A DNA stretch of 64,000 nucleotides from MGBC131033 sp910585655. GTDB lineage: Bacteria; Bacillota; Clostridia; Lachnospirales; Lachnospiraceae. This document shows positions 8,469 to 17,014 of the stretch, in pieces. Location: positions 1-64,000 of the forward strand of contig CATBCG010000063.1 of assembly GCA_949502025.1 (NCBI GenBank), read 5' to 3'. Both the position numbers and the translations under genes were made by a program. Every line of letters starts with the position of its first letter. Position 1 is the first letter of the stretch. The notes beneath the pieces are model-generated. The model made no database searches and was not told the DNA's origin. It saw nothing but the letters and a program-made list of their open reading frames with translations.

Positions 8469-9473
8469 ATGAATTGCGACGATATTATTCTGCGCCATGC
8501 GGTATTGCATATTTTAGACAGCACAGTCGGGATGCCGGTTCTTTCCGACACACTTTTAAATCTAAATCCGGAGCTAAACGACTTTTTAAGAGAACATATG
8601 TTTAGAATTCTTTCCAGTGACGATACGAAAAAATGCCGTTTTTTAGAAGAATCTGTAGTAAAAAAGCGTCTGGAAGGCTTTACGGAAGAGGAGCTTTTAT
8701 CCGTCAGCCGTGATATCGCCACACAGCTATATCAACTCATGAATCAAAATATTGCCATTCCTCCAGGCGATGTCTTTTTTCTTACCTATCAGCTTGAAAG
8801 CCGTCTTTTCCTGGCTATCTTAAAGATGAACTATAAAGAGTATTATGTCCATTATACGGAAACGCTAGAAGAAGGAAACGTCAACGATGTGGTCAAGCAA
8901 CGGGCTGCTCTGCCTGGCTCCGGCAAGCTTTCTGAAGCTGCCTTTTTGGATCTGTCTGACTACAGCCTTTTACTGACCGAAAAAAAGTATGAAATCAATG
9001 GAGAAAAGCAATACTATTTTTCCGAATTGTTTTTAGAATGCACCACTCGTATGTCTCAAAAAACCAAGCTGACTCTGGTTACAAAGGCTGTCGAACAAAT
9101 CAACAAAAAATTTTTTGAAGACGATCTTGACAAGCAAATGGAGACAAAAAGCATCATCCACAACGACATCATCGAACAGGGCGCTTTGATTCCGGAATCC
9201 ATCGGAGAAAAGCTTTACGGCAGTATCCCGGAAATCCAGGAGGAATTTACAGAAAAGTTAGAAAAATACCATATGACGTCAGAAGAAGTCAAACCCTCCC
9301 ATCCTTCTACACTAAAAAAGTATGAAAAACAGTTTTTAACTACCGACACCGGAATTGAAATCAATATCCCAATGGAGGAATACAACAACAAAAATCATAT
9401 CGAGTTCATTACCAATGCAGACGGAACGATTTCGGTACTGATTAAAAATATCAGCCATCTTTCCAGCCGTTAA
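8469..9473 (+). CDS. 37-kDa nucleoid-associated protein (NdpA/YejK-like)
   Basis: 334 residues, the usual length of the family. The protein is soluble, with an N-terminal region opening MNCDDIILRHAVLHILD, where the family carries its conserved start, and a central part around KAVEQINKKFFEDD. Members bind the nucleoid, but the biochemical role in Firmicutes is not settled. Monocistronic, with its own promoter and a bidirectional terminator at 9503-9543. No nuclease or ATPase motif is visible. Confidence 0.75.
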   Translation: MNCDDIILRHAVLHILDSTVGMPVLSDTLLNLNPELNDFLREHMFRILSSDDTKKCRFLEESVVKKRLEGFTEEELLSVSRDIATQLYQLMNQNIAIPPGDVFFLTYQLESRLFLAILKMNYKEYYVHYTETLEEGNVNDVVKQRAALPGSGKLSEAAFLDLSDYSLLLTEKKYEINGEKQYYFSELFLECTTRMSQKTKLTLVTKAVEQINKKFFEDDLDKQMETKSIIHNDIIEQGALIPESIGEKLYGSIPEIQEEFTEKLEKYHMTSEEVKPSHPSTLKKYEKQFLTTDTGIEINIPMEEYNNKNHIEFITNADGTISVLIKNISHLSSR

Positions 9474-9507
9474 GGAAAGTTCTCTGAATTTTCCTGTCAT
9501 ATAAAAA
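9474..9507 (+). repeat. fragment of the four-hairpin element (last stem only)
   Basis: GGAAAGTTCTCTGAATTTTCC followed by TGTCATATAAAAAA matches the fourth stem of the element. It directly follows the stop codon of the nucleoid-associated protein gene. Confidence 0.6.
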
Positions 9508-9543
9508 AGGGAGAGACGTCTTATTCAGACATTTCTCCCTTTT
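9503..9543. terminator. bidirectional intrinsic terminator
   Basis: AAAAGGGAGA and TCTCCCTTTT arms enclose a loop with a second GTCT/AGAC pairing. T-runs fall on both strands. It separates the convergent nucleoid-associated protein and AI-2E transporter genes. Confidence 0.8.
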
Positions 9544-9546
9544 CTG

Positions 9547-10812
9547 TTACCTCACGTTTCTTGGAGGCTTTCCTCCTCCCGGATCCCCTGGCGCATGCTC
9601 CGCAATCCCTCTCCGCTTGAGGTTTAAATCAATCATCCGGTTAAACAATACTTTTATTAAAGCGCCAACCGGAACAGCTAACAGCATTCCCAACAGCCCG
9701 CCGATAGCACTCCCGAAAAACAGGGAAACGACTACCAACAGTGGATGAATATGGATACTGGAACTTAACAGACGCGGACCGATCAGGTTGCCGTCAATCG
9801 TCTGTACGATCAGCAGCAAAATAATCGCTACCACTAATTTTTTCCAATCACTGTCTAACAAACAAACCAAAGCGGTCGAAACATACGCTACAAAAGGACC
9901 GACATACGGGATCAGATTTCCGATTCCGGCAAAAATTCCGATTACCACAGCAAATTTTACTCCAACTACGGAAAGCACAATGCTGATTAAAACCATCATT
10001 ACAAAGGCATCCATAAGCTGCCCTCTGATATAACCGGAAAAAACCGTATCTGCATCCTTGGCAAACTGGTGAAAATGCTGGTTCCAGCGTTCGCTAAACA
10101 GCGCCCGCAGTACCCGGTTCCAATACGCCATTAACATCTGACCATCAATCAGGAAATAAATTCCAATCACTAAGGTAAACAAAAAGGTCGTCACTACCCC
10201 AGAAATATTCGTAAGCGAATTGACCAGCCCAAGACCAAACTTCTGGATTAAGCCTGCCGCATAGCCGCCTACGCTCTGCAAATATTCCTGCAAAGTCTCC
10301 GACTCAATATTTAACTCCTGCAGCGTTTTCATCACGCCGTTATAAAAGTCCGTCAGGTTCGCCGCATAGCCGTTTAACAGCTCTACCAGCTCATCTACTC
10401 CGGCAAATTGCACCTGTTTGGTAATAGAAGAAATCAAGAGAGAAATGACCAAAACAAGTACAAATACAATCAGCAGCATTGTCGTCAATACTGCCAAGCC
10501 TCTTTTGCTCTTTTTCTCCCTTTGTCCTCTCTGGCTCCTTTTCCCTGCCAGCCATTTTATACGGAAGAGACCGCCATGTTCAAATTTATCCTGAAAAAAA
10601 TCTACAATCGGAGTCAGAAGATAAGCCAGGGCAAACGCCAGGACAACCGGTTTTAATACATCAAACAGCCATCCAAGCACTCTCCCAAGCACACCCAAAA
10701 TCTCCATCAGATTGTTAGCGGCTAAACTTAAACAATAGACGATAGCCGCTGTCACAATGACATAAACCGAGATTTGAGTGTACTTCGGGTTCATTTTATC
10801 TTTTAATTTCAT
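9547..10812 (-). CDS. AI-2E family transporter (PerM/TerC-like exporter family)
   Basis: 421 residues with about eight membrane segments. Characteristic features are an N-terminal pair of segments with LAFALAYLLTPIVDFFQ, the central helical loop (ITKQVQFAGVDELVELL), and the C-terminal block GNLIPYVGPF, DGNLIGPRLL and HPLLVVVSLFFGSAIGG. The family includes TqsA-like exporters and Na+/H+ antiporters, so the substrate is open. The start overlaps the end of the cytidylate-kinase-like gene by four bases (ATGA), so the two are co-transcribed and translationally coupled. A basic, Pro/Gly-rich C-terminal tail is cytoplasmic. Confidence 0.87.
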   Translation of the reverse strand: MKLKDKMNPKYTQISVYVIVTAAIVYCLSLAANNLMEILGVLGRVLGWLFDVLKPVVLAFALAYLLTPIVDFFQDKFEHGGLFRIKWLAGKRSQRGQREKKSKRGLAVLTTMLLIVFVLVLVISLLISSITKQVQFAGVDELVELLNGYAANLTDFYNGVMKTLQELNIESETLQEYLQSVGGYAAGLIQKFGLGLVNSLTNISGVVTTFLFTLVIGIYFLIDGQMLMAYWNRVLRALFSERWNQHFHQFAKDADTVFSGYIRGQLMDAFVMMVLISIVLSVVGVKFAVVIGIFAGIGNLIPYVGPFVAYVSTALVCLLDSDWKKLVVAIILLLIVQTIDGNLIGPRLLSSSIHIHPLLVVVSLFFGSAIGGLLGMLLAVPVGALIKVLFNRMIDLNLKRRGIAEHAPGDPGGGKPPRNVR

Positions 10813-11426
10813 TCGCTCTCATGCTCCACAAACAGCTTAATCACCTCTACGGTTTTATCAATACCGCCAAAATCACTCTGAATAGAGAGGTGGTAATTGT
10901 ATACCTTGCCCCATTTGTCATTGGCATGATAACTGTAATAGTTGGCACGTCTTTTATCCATCCGTAAAACGGCGTCCTCCGCCTTAACCGGATTGACCTT
11001 ATCAATACGAACCGCACGCTCTACACGAAACGGAAGTGTCGCCCAGATAAAGACGTTGATCACATCAGTTCGTTCTTTTAATACATAGTCGGCGCAACGA
11101 CCTACGATTACACAAGGTCCCTCTTCTGCTACCTTGCGGATCACATTGGACTGCGCCAGATAAATCCGATCATCCAACGGCAGGTTTGTATAGCCCATAT
11201 CCTGGCTGCCATATGCGTTCATACCCATAGCAATCGAATAGAGAAGACTGTTCGTTGCCCTGGATTCTGCCTTTTCAAAGGCTGCTTCTGCAAAACCGCT
11301 CTCTTTTGCCGCTCTGGTAATAATCTCATTGTCGTAAAATGGTATTCCCAATGCGTCCGCCAGCTTCTTTCCTATCTCGCGTCCACCGCTTCCAAACTGC
11401 CTGCTGATTGTAATGATTTTGTTCAT
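10809..11426 (-). CDS. cytidylate kinase-like family protein
   Basis: 205 residues from the ATG at 11426. This start is chosen because GGAGGT precedes it at the right distance and the family begins at MNKIITISRQFGSGG. The P-loop is RQFGSGGREIGKKLA, followed by GIPFYDNEII. VIVGRCADYVL and ERAVRIDKV mark the NMP-kinase fold. True Cmk is usually encoded elsewhere; this branch is a widespread Firmicutes paralogue whose substrate has not been shown. It overlaps the AI-2E transporter gene downstream. Its leader contains a GGAAAC/GTTTCC hairpin at 11452-11483. Confidence 0.85.
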   Translation of the reverse strand: MNKIITISRQFGSGGREIGKKLADALGIPFYDNEIITRAAKESGFAEAAFEKAESRATNSLLYSIAMGMNAYGSQDMGYTNLPLDDRIYLAQSNVIRKVAEEGPCVIVGRCADYVLKERTDVINVFIWATLPFRVERAVRIDKVNPVKAEDAVLRMDKRRANYYSYHANDKWGKVYNYHLSIQSDFGGIDKTVEVIKLFVEHESE

Positions 11427-11537
11427 ACCAATACCTCCATTCCTAAAATTATAGGAAACCGCCAAAAAGCGCTGTTCTGTTTCCCATCTTTTGTGGTAAC
11501 TACAGTATAACATAAAACTATCAGAAAATAAAGGGAA

Positions 11538-12014
11538 TTACAAGAATTTTTCCTCCAGTTTTTTTTGCACGCAGGAAGGAACAAAATTAGACACATCCGA
11601 ATGATACGATGCTACCTCTTTGACGATAGTAGAGCTTAAAAACGCATATTCCAAACTGGTCGCCAAAAACACCGTTTCAATATCCGGATGGATATTCCGG
11701 TTTGTCTGAGCAATCTGCATTTCCACCTCATAATCCGTCACGGCACGCAGCCCTCGGATAATCATTTTGGCATTGTTCTGTCTGGCAAAATCCACGGTCA
11801 TGCCATCGAACGTTTTCACGGTTACATTCGGAATCCCCTTTGTTGTCTCTAAGAGCATTTCCAGCCGTTCTTGTTGGGTAAACATCGGTGTTTTTCCCTT
11901 GTTGACCAAAATTCCGATAATCAGCTCATCGACCAGAGCCGCCGATCTGCGGATAATATCCAAATGCCCTAATGTCACCGGATCAAAACTGCCCGGATAA
12001 ATTGCCTTTACCAT
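11538..12014 (-). CDS. coaD: phosphopantetheine adenylyltransferase
   Basis: 158 residues. It transfers AMP from ATP to 4'-phosphopantetheine in coenzyme A synthesis. The nucleotidyltransferase motif YPGSFDPVTLGHLDII is near the N-terminus, and the second signature ISSTIVKE-type stretch appears as LSSTIVKEVASY. IIRGLRAVTDYEVE and the C-terminal FVPSCVQKKL are typical. GGGGGAG lies 5 bases before the ATG at 12014; a GTG two codons upstream is less well placed. The length matches the family. Confidence 0.95.
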   Translation of the reverse strand: MVKAIYPGSFDPVTLGHLDIIRRSAALVDELIIGILVNKGKTPMFTQQERLEMLLETTKGIPNVTVKTFDGMTVDFARQNNAKMIIRGLRAVTDYEVEMQIAQTNRNIHPDIETVFLATSLEYAFLSSTIVKEVASYHSDVSNFVPSCVQKKLEEKFL

Positions 12015-12080
12015 ACACACTCCCCCTTTTGTATTTGTATCACAGCAAAGTTTATAGAACTTTCCTGTGATACAGGAAAA

Positions 12081-12108
12081 GGCTCCCTATTGATAGGGAG
12101 CCTTTTTT
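12081..12108. terminator. bidirectional terminator downstream of tRNA-Leu
   Basis: Ten-base arms GGCTCCCTAT and ATAGGGAGCC around a two-base loop. On the plus strand seven T follow; on the minus strand TTTTCC follows. It lies directly 3' of the tRNA on the minus strand. Confidence 0.8.
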
Positions 12109-12110
12109 TG

Positions 12111-12193
12111 TGCGGAAAAAGGGACTTGAACCCTCATGTTGTTGCCAACACATGGACCTGAACCATGCGCGTCTGCCATTCCGCCATTTCCGC
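12111..12193 (-). tRNA. tRNA-Leu (anticodon CAG)
   Basis: Minus-strand transcript begins GCGGAAATGGCGGAATGG and ends in the complementary acceptor arm TTTCCGC plus A73. The anticodon arm CATGG-TTCAGGT-CCATG gives anticodon CAG. A long class II variable arm (TGTTGGCAACAACA) and T-arm GGGTTCAAGTCCC are present. CCA is not encoded. The 83-nt length fits tRNA-Leu. Confidence 0.96.
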
Positions 12194-12213
12194 AGTGCCA
12201 ACTTGCAAGGATT

Positions 12214-12241
12214 ATTATAGCAGATTTTTTTGATTTGTCAA
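12214..12241 (-). promoter_or_regulatory. promoter of tRNA-Leu
   Basis: On the minus strand TTGACA, 16-base spacer, TATAAT, ending about 20 bases before the mature 5' end of the tRNA. Confidence 0.8.
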
Positions 12242-12261
12242 CAAAAATCGAAAAATTTTTA

Positions 12262-13197
12262 TTACTTCCATAACCACTCTGCCAAAGTCATAACAAACGG
12301 CATCGTAAACAGACAAAACAGGGTACACAGACAAACTTCTTTGACTGCATAGGTATAATCCTTTCCGTTTAGCTGCGCAAACAACGCTACATTTGCCCCA
12401 ATCGGCGCGCTGGCTGCGATCAGAGTCGCCATCTTCGCTTCATAAAAAGCGTCCGGCACCAGACAGAACACCGCTATCGTCAAAAGAGGAATCACCACGA
12501 GACGAAGAAACGAGGCAACATACAGCCGCGGAACCCGAAAAATAGAAAGCAATTCCGTCTGCGCCAGATAAGTTCCCAAAATCATCATCGCCAACGGCGC
12601 ATTGAGATTCCCGACATAGGCGATGGTTCGCCCCAGCACCTCCGGCAGTGGGATCTGGAAAAAGAAAATCAGCATACTTAAGACCATACTAAGGATGACC
12701 GGATTCTGAAAAATCTTTTTCGGACGTATTGCCTCCCTGCTTTGCGTAATGACCACTACCCCGTACGTCCACTGCAGAATATTTAAAAACGCCACAAACG
12801 CAGATACATACAACACAGCTTCCTCCCCTAAAGCTGCCTGTACAAGCGGAATCCCGATAAACCCGGCGTTGGAAAAGGCTGTTCCAAAATGCTCTAAGCT
12901 ATGGGATTGTCTGCGCTTTTTGCTTCCGAAGAAAAAACGGGATACGACAATTGACAAGAGCAGCCCTAACGCCGCCAAAGCAAACGAAATCAATACTCCG
13001 TTTACCCGTTCCGGCGTACGTTCAATTCTGTAGGCGTTGATGATCAGGCAAGGGGACACCGCATAAAGCAGGATATTGCTTAGCGTCTTGCTCCCCTCAA
13101 TACTGACCAGTTTCCCTTTAAACAGCACATAACCTACCGCAATCAAAAGAAACATCACTAAAATCTGCTGGAATAAAATAGAACCAATCGTTCCCAT
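12262..13197 (-). CDS. AEC family transporter (auxin efflux carrier superfamily)
   Basis: 311 residues and about ten membrane segments in two halves of five. Family cues are LSNILLYAVSPCLIINAY in the first half, SNAGFIGIPLVQAALG, the NLNAPLAMMILGTYLAQ crossover, and IAASAPIGANVALFAQLNG near the C-terminus. Bacterial members export or import organic acids such as malate; the substrate is not readable here. The 65-residue HTH-like gene lies 32 bases upstream on the same strand and may be co-transcribed. Confidence 0.88.
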   Translation of the reverse strand: MGTIGSILFQQILVMFLLIAVGYVLFKGKLVSIEGSKTLSNILLYAVSPCLIINAYRIERTPERVNGVLISFALAALGLLLSIVVSRFFFGSKKRRQSHSLEHFGTAFSNAGFIGIPLVQAALGEEAVLYVSAFVAFLNILQWTYGVVVITQSREAIRPKKIFQNPVILSMVLSMLIFFFQIPLPEVLGRTIAYVGNLNAPLAMMILGTYLAQTELLSIFRVPRLYVASFLRLVVIPLLTIAVFCLVPDAFYEAKMATLIAASAPIGANVALFAQLNGKDYTYAVKEVCLCTLFCLFTMPFVMTLAEWLWK

Positions 13198-13229
13198 ATT
13201 CTGCTTCCTCCCCTATACTCCCCTTTTCT

Positions 13230-13427
13230 TTATTGTAAAAATCTACGAAGCGATGTCCCTGCCCGTTCAAACAACGCTTGCAGTAAAATAAGCTCTACCT
13301 CCGGATCCTCCCCTGCTTCAATCCGATCCAGTTCTTCTACAGTACAAAGACCGCTGCACAGATCTTCCTTTTCAATCTTTTGTTCCTCACGAACTCCCTT
13401 TAATAATTTTCCTAATTCTCTTTTCAT
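13230..13427 (-). CDS. small helix-turn-helix protein, XRE-like
   Basis: 65 residues that align in pattern with an XRE-type HTH: LGKLLKGVREEQKIEKEDLCSGL, then TVEELDRIEAGEDPEVEL, then a helical end LLQALFERAGTSLRRFL. It consists of little more than the DNA-binding domain, so it may be a remnant of a longer regulator or a stand-alone peptide. GGAAAAG lies just before the ATG. Upstream (13440-13520) is a strongly pyrimidine-rich tract on the plus strand. The target is unknown; the AEC transporter gene immediately downstream is the obvious candidate. Confidence 0.6.
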   Translation of the reverse strand: MKRELGKLLKGVREEQKIEKEDLCSGLCTVEELDRIEAGEDPEVELILLQALFERAGTSLRRFLQ

Positions 13428-13524
13428 CTTTTCCGGCGGATATATTCCGCTCTCTCCCTTCTGTTTTTTTACTTTCTTCTTTCTTTTTTCTTTTTTACTT
13501 TCCCTCTTCCCCTTTTTAAAAAAA

Positions 13525-13575
13525 TGTGATAGACTGTTGTGGCGTTTTAGAGAATATCAGTCTGCCACTATCACA
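13525..13575 (+). promoter_or_regulatory. leader inverted repeat upstream of the MATE gene
   Basis: TGTGATAG at 13525-13532 pairs with CTATCACA at 13568-13575, with an inner AGACTG/CAGTCT pairing. It ends six bases before the AGGAGG ribosome site, so it could be an operator or a translational hairpin. Confidence 0.45.
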
Positions 13576-13591
13576 AAAAGAGGAGGAAACT

Positions 13592-14977
13592 ATGAAACAC
13601 GTAAAACATCTGCCTTCTGAAAACGGCATTACGGAAGGCGTTATCTGGAAACAGCTTTTAATTTTTTTCTTTCCGATCTTATTCGGAACCTTTTTCCAGC
13701 AGCTCTATAACACAGCCGATGCGATTATCGTCGGACGCTTTGTCGGAAAAGGCGCTCTGGCGGCAGTCGGCGCGACCGGAACGCTTATCAACCTGCTGGT
13801 CGGCTTTTTTGTCGGTCTCTCTTCCGGCGCTACGGTAATCATTTCCCAATATTTCGGAGCAAAAAAGGAAGAGGATTTAAGCAATGCCGTACATACTGCA
13901 ATTGCTCTTTCTTTCGTCAGCGGCGCTATCATCATGGCAATCGGTCTGCCGATTTCTCCCCTGGTGCTGCGGCTCCTTGGCACTCCGGCAGATATTATGA
14001 AGGATGCCCTCCTCTACACCCGTATGTATTTTATCGGTATCATCGGTGTATTAATTTACAACATCGGCTCCGGTATTTTACGGGCAATCGGAGATTCTAA
14101 GCATCCTCTTTATTTTCTGATTTTCTGCTGCATTGCCAATATTGCTTTAGACTATTTGTTTGTAGCAGTCTTTCAGATGGGAGTGTTTGGCGTCGCATTT
14201 GCTACCCTTTTAGCACAGCTTTTATCGGCGGCTCTGGTTGTCTTTACCCTGATGCGTACCAAAGCTGCTTATCGGCTGTCGCTAAGAAAAATCCGCTTTA
14301 CCTCTTACATCCTGCGGAATATCATTCGGATTGGACTGCCTGCCGGGCTTCAGTCGGTGCTGTATTCTCTTTCTAATTTGCTGATTCAGGCTAATATCAA
14401 TTCCTTTGGTACGGATACTGTAGCCGCCTGGACCGCTTATGGCAAAATCGACGGAGTTTTCTGGATGATCATTAACGCCTTCGGTATCTCGATTACGACC
14501 TTTGTCGGGCAGAACTTCGGCGCAGCTAAATTTGACCGGATGAAAAAAAGCGTGCGGATCTGCCTTTCCATGGCAATCGGCGCCTCTATCCTGTTAAGTA
14601 TGTTTGTTTATGCTTCCTGCGGCTTCTTGTTAAAAATTTTTACAAACGATACTTCCGTTATGGAAATCGGCGTCCCAATGATTCGTTTCCTGGCTCCTTT
14701 TTATATTACGTATGTCTGTATTGAAATTTTGTCCGGAGCCGTCCGGGGAGCAGGCGATTCCCTGATTCCTACTATTATTACTGCGGTTGGCGTCTGCGGT
14801 CTGCGCGTCGTCTGGATTTTGGCTTTTGTCCCGCTCCATCCTACGGTCAACATGGTCAGCGCCAGCTATCCGATCACCTGGAGTATTACCTCATTGGCTT
14901 TTCTTGTCTATTACCTGCATGGAGGCTGGCTGAAACGGCGGCAAAAAGCCATGGGCTTTCTGCCCTCTGACAATTAG
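13592..14977 (+). CDS. MATE family efflux transporter
   Basis: 461 residues with twelve predicted membrane segments in two six-helix halves. The start ATG at 13592 follows AGGAGG at 7 bases; a reading frame further upstream lacks a ribosome site and is rejected. Family cues are LFFPILFGTFFQQLYNTADAIIVGRFVG, GATGTLINLLVGFFVG, and in the second half GLPAGLQSVLYSLSNLLIQ and FVGQNFGAAKFDRM. These proteins export cationic compounds with Na+ or H+; the natural substrate is unknown. Monocistronic, possibly controlled through the inverted repeat in its leader. Confidence 0.92.
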   Translation: MKHVKHLPSENGITEGVIWKQLLIFFFPILFGTFFQQLYNTADAIIVGRFVGKGALAAVGATGTLINLLVGFFVGLSSGATVIISQYFGAKKEEDLSNAVHTAIALSFVSGAIIMAIGLPISPLVLRLLGTPADIMKDALLYTRMYFIGIIGVLIYNIGSGILRAIGDSKHPLYFLIFCCIANIALDYLFVAVFQMGVFGVAFATLLAQLLSAALVVFTLMRTKAAYRLSLRKIRFTSYILRNIIRIGLPAGLQSVLYSLSNLLIQANINSFGTDTVAAWTAYGKIDGVFWMIINAFGISITTFVGQNFGAAKFDRMKKSVRICLSMAIGASILLSMFVYASCGFLLKIFTNDTSVMEIGVPMIRFLAPFYITYVCIEILSGAVRGAGDSLIPTIITAVGVCGLRVVWILAFVPLHPTVNMVSASYPITWSITSLAFLVYYLHGGWLKRRQKAMGFLPSDN

Positions 14978-14987
14978 ACAGACCCGG

Positions 14988-15042
14988 AAATCCCCCGCTC
15001 TCACAGATTGTTTTCCTACTTCCTCTGTGGTACGCGGGGGAA
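14988..15042. terminator. hairpin between convergent MATE and AICAR transformylase genes
   Basis: An ATCCCCCGC arm pairs with GCGGGGGAAT, with an inner CACAG/CTGTG stem. There is no long T-run, so this may be an RNA-stabilising or weak terminating structure. Confidence 0.5.
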
Positions 15043-15052
15043 TCTGCGCCAT

Positions 15053-16240
15053 TTAATGATGGAACAGACGAAGCCCGGTAAAGCTCATAACAATTCCATA
15101 TTTATTGCAGGTTTCAATTACATGGTCATCCCGAATAGAACCGCCCGGCTGTGCAATATAGGCTACGCCGCTTTTATGGGCGCGCTCGATGTTATCGCCA
15201 AACGGGAAGAAGGCGTCGGATCCCAGCGCTACACCGCTCATCTGATCTAACCAGGCACGCTTTTCCTCTCTGGTAAAGACTGGCGGTTTTACGGCAAAGG
15301 TCTGTTCCCAGACGCCGTCTGCCAATACGTCCATATAGTCGTCACTCATGTAGACATCGATGGCGTTGTCGCGGTCGGCGCGTCCCAGTTTTTTCACAAA
15401 CTGCAGCCCCAAAACCTGTGGAGACTGACGCAAGAACCAGTTGTCTGCCTTATTTCCAGCCAGTCTTGTACAATGGATACGGCTTTGCTGACCGGCTCCG
15501 ATTCCGATTGCCTGTCCGCCCTTTGCGTAGCAGACGGAATTGGACTGCGTATATTTTAAAGTAATCATCGCAATCGCCAGATCGATTTTTGCCGATTCCG
15601 GCAGCTCTTTTTTCTCTGTTACGATAGTTTCAAAAAAGTGTTCGTCAATTACCAGTTCATTTCTGCCCTGCTCAAAAGTAATACCAAATACTTCCTTCCG
15701 CTCTAATTCCCGCGGACGGTAGGACGGATCGATCTGGATAACGTTATAGCCACCCTTTTTCTTTGCCTTTAACAGTTCCAAAGCCTCCGGCTCATAGCCA
15801 GGAGCAATCACGCCGTCCGAAACCTCACGCTTAATGATCTTGGCTGTCGCTACGTCGCAGACGTCAGAAAGAGCAATAAAATCTCCAAATGAGGACATCC
15901 GATCTGCTCCTCTGGCTCTGGCATAAGCGCTCGCTAGCGGCGTCAGCTCGCCCAAATCCTCTACCCAGTAAATTTTCCGTTCTACCTCGGTCAGCGGAAG
16001 ACCTACTGCCGCTCCTGCCGGAGATACATGCTTAAAAGAAGTCGCTGCCGGAAGACCTGTCGCGCGCTTTAACTCGCTGACTAACTGCCAGCCATTAAAC
16101 GCGTCCAAAAAATTGATATAGCCAGGCTTGCCGTTTAATACCTCAAGCGGCAGCTCGCCGCCGTTTTCTCCCGCCTCCATATAAATCCTGGAAGGCTTCT
16201 GGTTTGGGTTACAGCCATATTTTAGCTCTAATTCTTTCAT
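15053..16240 (-). CDS. AICAR transformylase, stand-alone (PurH C-terminal type)
   Basis: 395 residues. It formylates AICAR to FAICAR with 10-formyltetrahydrofolate, the ninth step of purine synthesis. It matches only the transformylase half of PurH: LKYGCNPNQKP at the N-terminus, SFKHVSPAGAA in place of the usual KHTNPCG, GDFIALSD, TQSNSVCYAKGGQAIGIGAGQQSR and the C-terminal DAFFPFGDNIERA and QPGGSIRDDHVI. The IMP cyclohydrolase domain of normal PurH is absent. A separate cyclohydrolase of another family lies 31 bases upstream, so the two reactions are split over two genes of the guaB operon. Confidence 0.93.
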   Translation of the reverse strand: MKELELKYGCNPNQKPSRIYMEAGENGGELPLEVLNGKPGYINFLDAFNGWQLVSELKRATGLPAATSFKHVSPAGAAVGLPLTEVERKIYWVEDLGELTPLASAYARARGADRMSSFGDFIALSDVCDVATAKIIKREVSDGVIAPGYEPEALELLKAKKKGGYNVIQIDPSYRPRELERKEVFGITFEQGRNELVIDEHFFETIVTEKKELPESAKIDLAIAMITLKYTQSNSVCYAKGGQAIGIGAGQQSRIHCTRLAGNKADNWFLRQSPQVLGLQFVKKLGRADRDNAIDVYMSDDYMDVLADGVWEQTFAVKPPVFTREEKRAWLDQMSGVALGSDAFFPFGDNIERAHKSGVAYIAQPGGSIRDDHVIETCNKYGIVMSFTGLRLFHH

Positions 16241-16271
16241 TTGTCGCTACCCGTTCCTTTCTTTGCGTTCC

Positions 16272-16985
16272 TTATTGATTCTTATTGACAATTCGGCTCT
16301 CATAAGTGCCGTCCGCCAGATTGATATAACGTACAAACAGCGATACCTTGTTTTCTTCGTTCAGGTTCTGCCAGAGCAACTCGGTAAATTCGTCGATTCC
16401 GCCGGAAATTCCAATTAACTTCGGCTCTCCTTCAAAGCTTGGCAGCGGAGTTCCGTCGCCCTGGTAGGTATGGATAAAATGCCCTTCCCCTGCCGCCGGG
16501 TTATGGTATGCAAAGGTAAAGCGGTTGCAGCCTTCCGGGCTTTTGTTATTGCTCTTTAAAATAGACATCGCATAGTTAAAACCGCCGTTTTCGATATGCA
16601 GAATACCGGAAATCCGTGGGGTATAATTCGGCGGATCCGGTTCAAACTCTCTGGTACGCAACGCCTGTTCAAAGGTTTGCTGCTTGTCCATTTGTTCATA
16701 AATCGTATCGGTCTGGTCGCCGTTGGTGACAATCGTCTTATTGCCCAACACCCGTACCGGCGCATAGATAACCAGGCTTGGATCTTTTAGTTTTGCCGGA
16801 TCAAAAGCCTTGGTACGAATCCCTTCTCCGTCCTCTACAAATACCCGGTTCCGGCTGTTTTCACTCCGTCCCATAATAAAATAAGCCGTTACGGCATGTG
16901 TTCCGTCTGGTGTCTTTCCAATGATAATCCCTCGTCCCGGATAGGAATTTCCTGCCAGTTCCTGTGCAATGGATAACTGCTTCAT
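16272..16985 (-). CDS. IMP cyclohydrolase, PurO-type fold
   Basis: 237 residues. It closes FAICAR to IMP, the last step of purine synthesis. The sequence belongs to the PurO-like cyclohydrolase family first known from archaea: NSYPGRGIIIGKTPDG, AYFIMGRSENSRNRVF, LVIYAPVRV, NGDQTDTI, TPRISGI and the C-terminal ISGGIDEFTELLWQNL. There is no similarity to the N-terminal domain of bacterial PurH. It lies between guaB and the AICAR transformylase, 29 and 31 bases from each, with an AAAGGAGG ribosome site. The context strongly supports the assignment. Confidence 0.9.
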   Translation of the reverse strand: MKQLSIAQELAGNSYPGRGIIIGKTPDGTHAVTAYFIMGRSENSRNRVFVEDGEGIRTKAFDPAKLKDPSLVIYAPVRVLGNKTIVTNGDQTDTIYEQMDKQQTFEQALRTREFEPDPPNYTPRISGILHIENGGFNYAMSILKSNNKSPEGCNRFTFAYHNPAAGEGHFIHTYQGDGTPLPSFEGEPKLIGISGGIDEFTELLWQNLNEENKVSLFVRYINLADGTYESRIVNKNQ

Positions 16986-17014
16986 CTTTGATTTCCCTCC
17001 TTTTTTATTCCCTT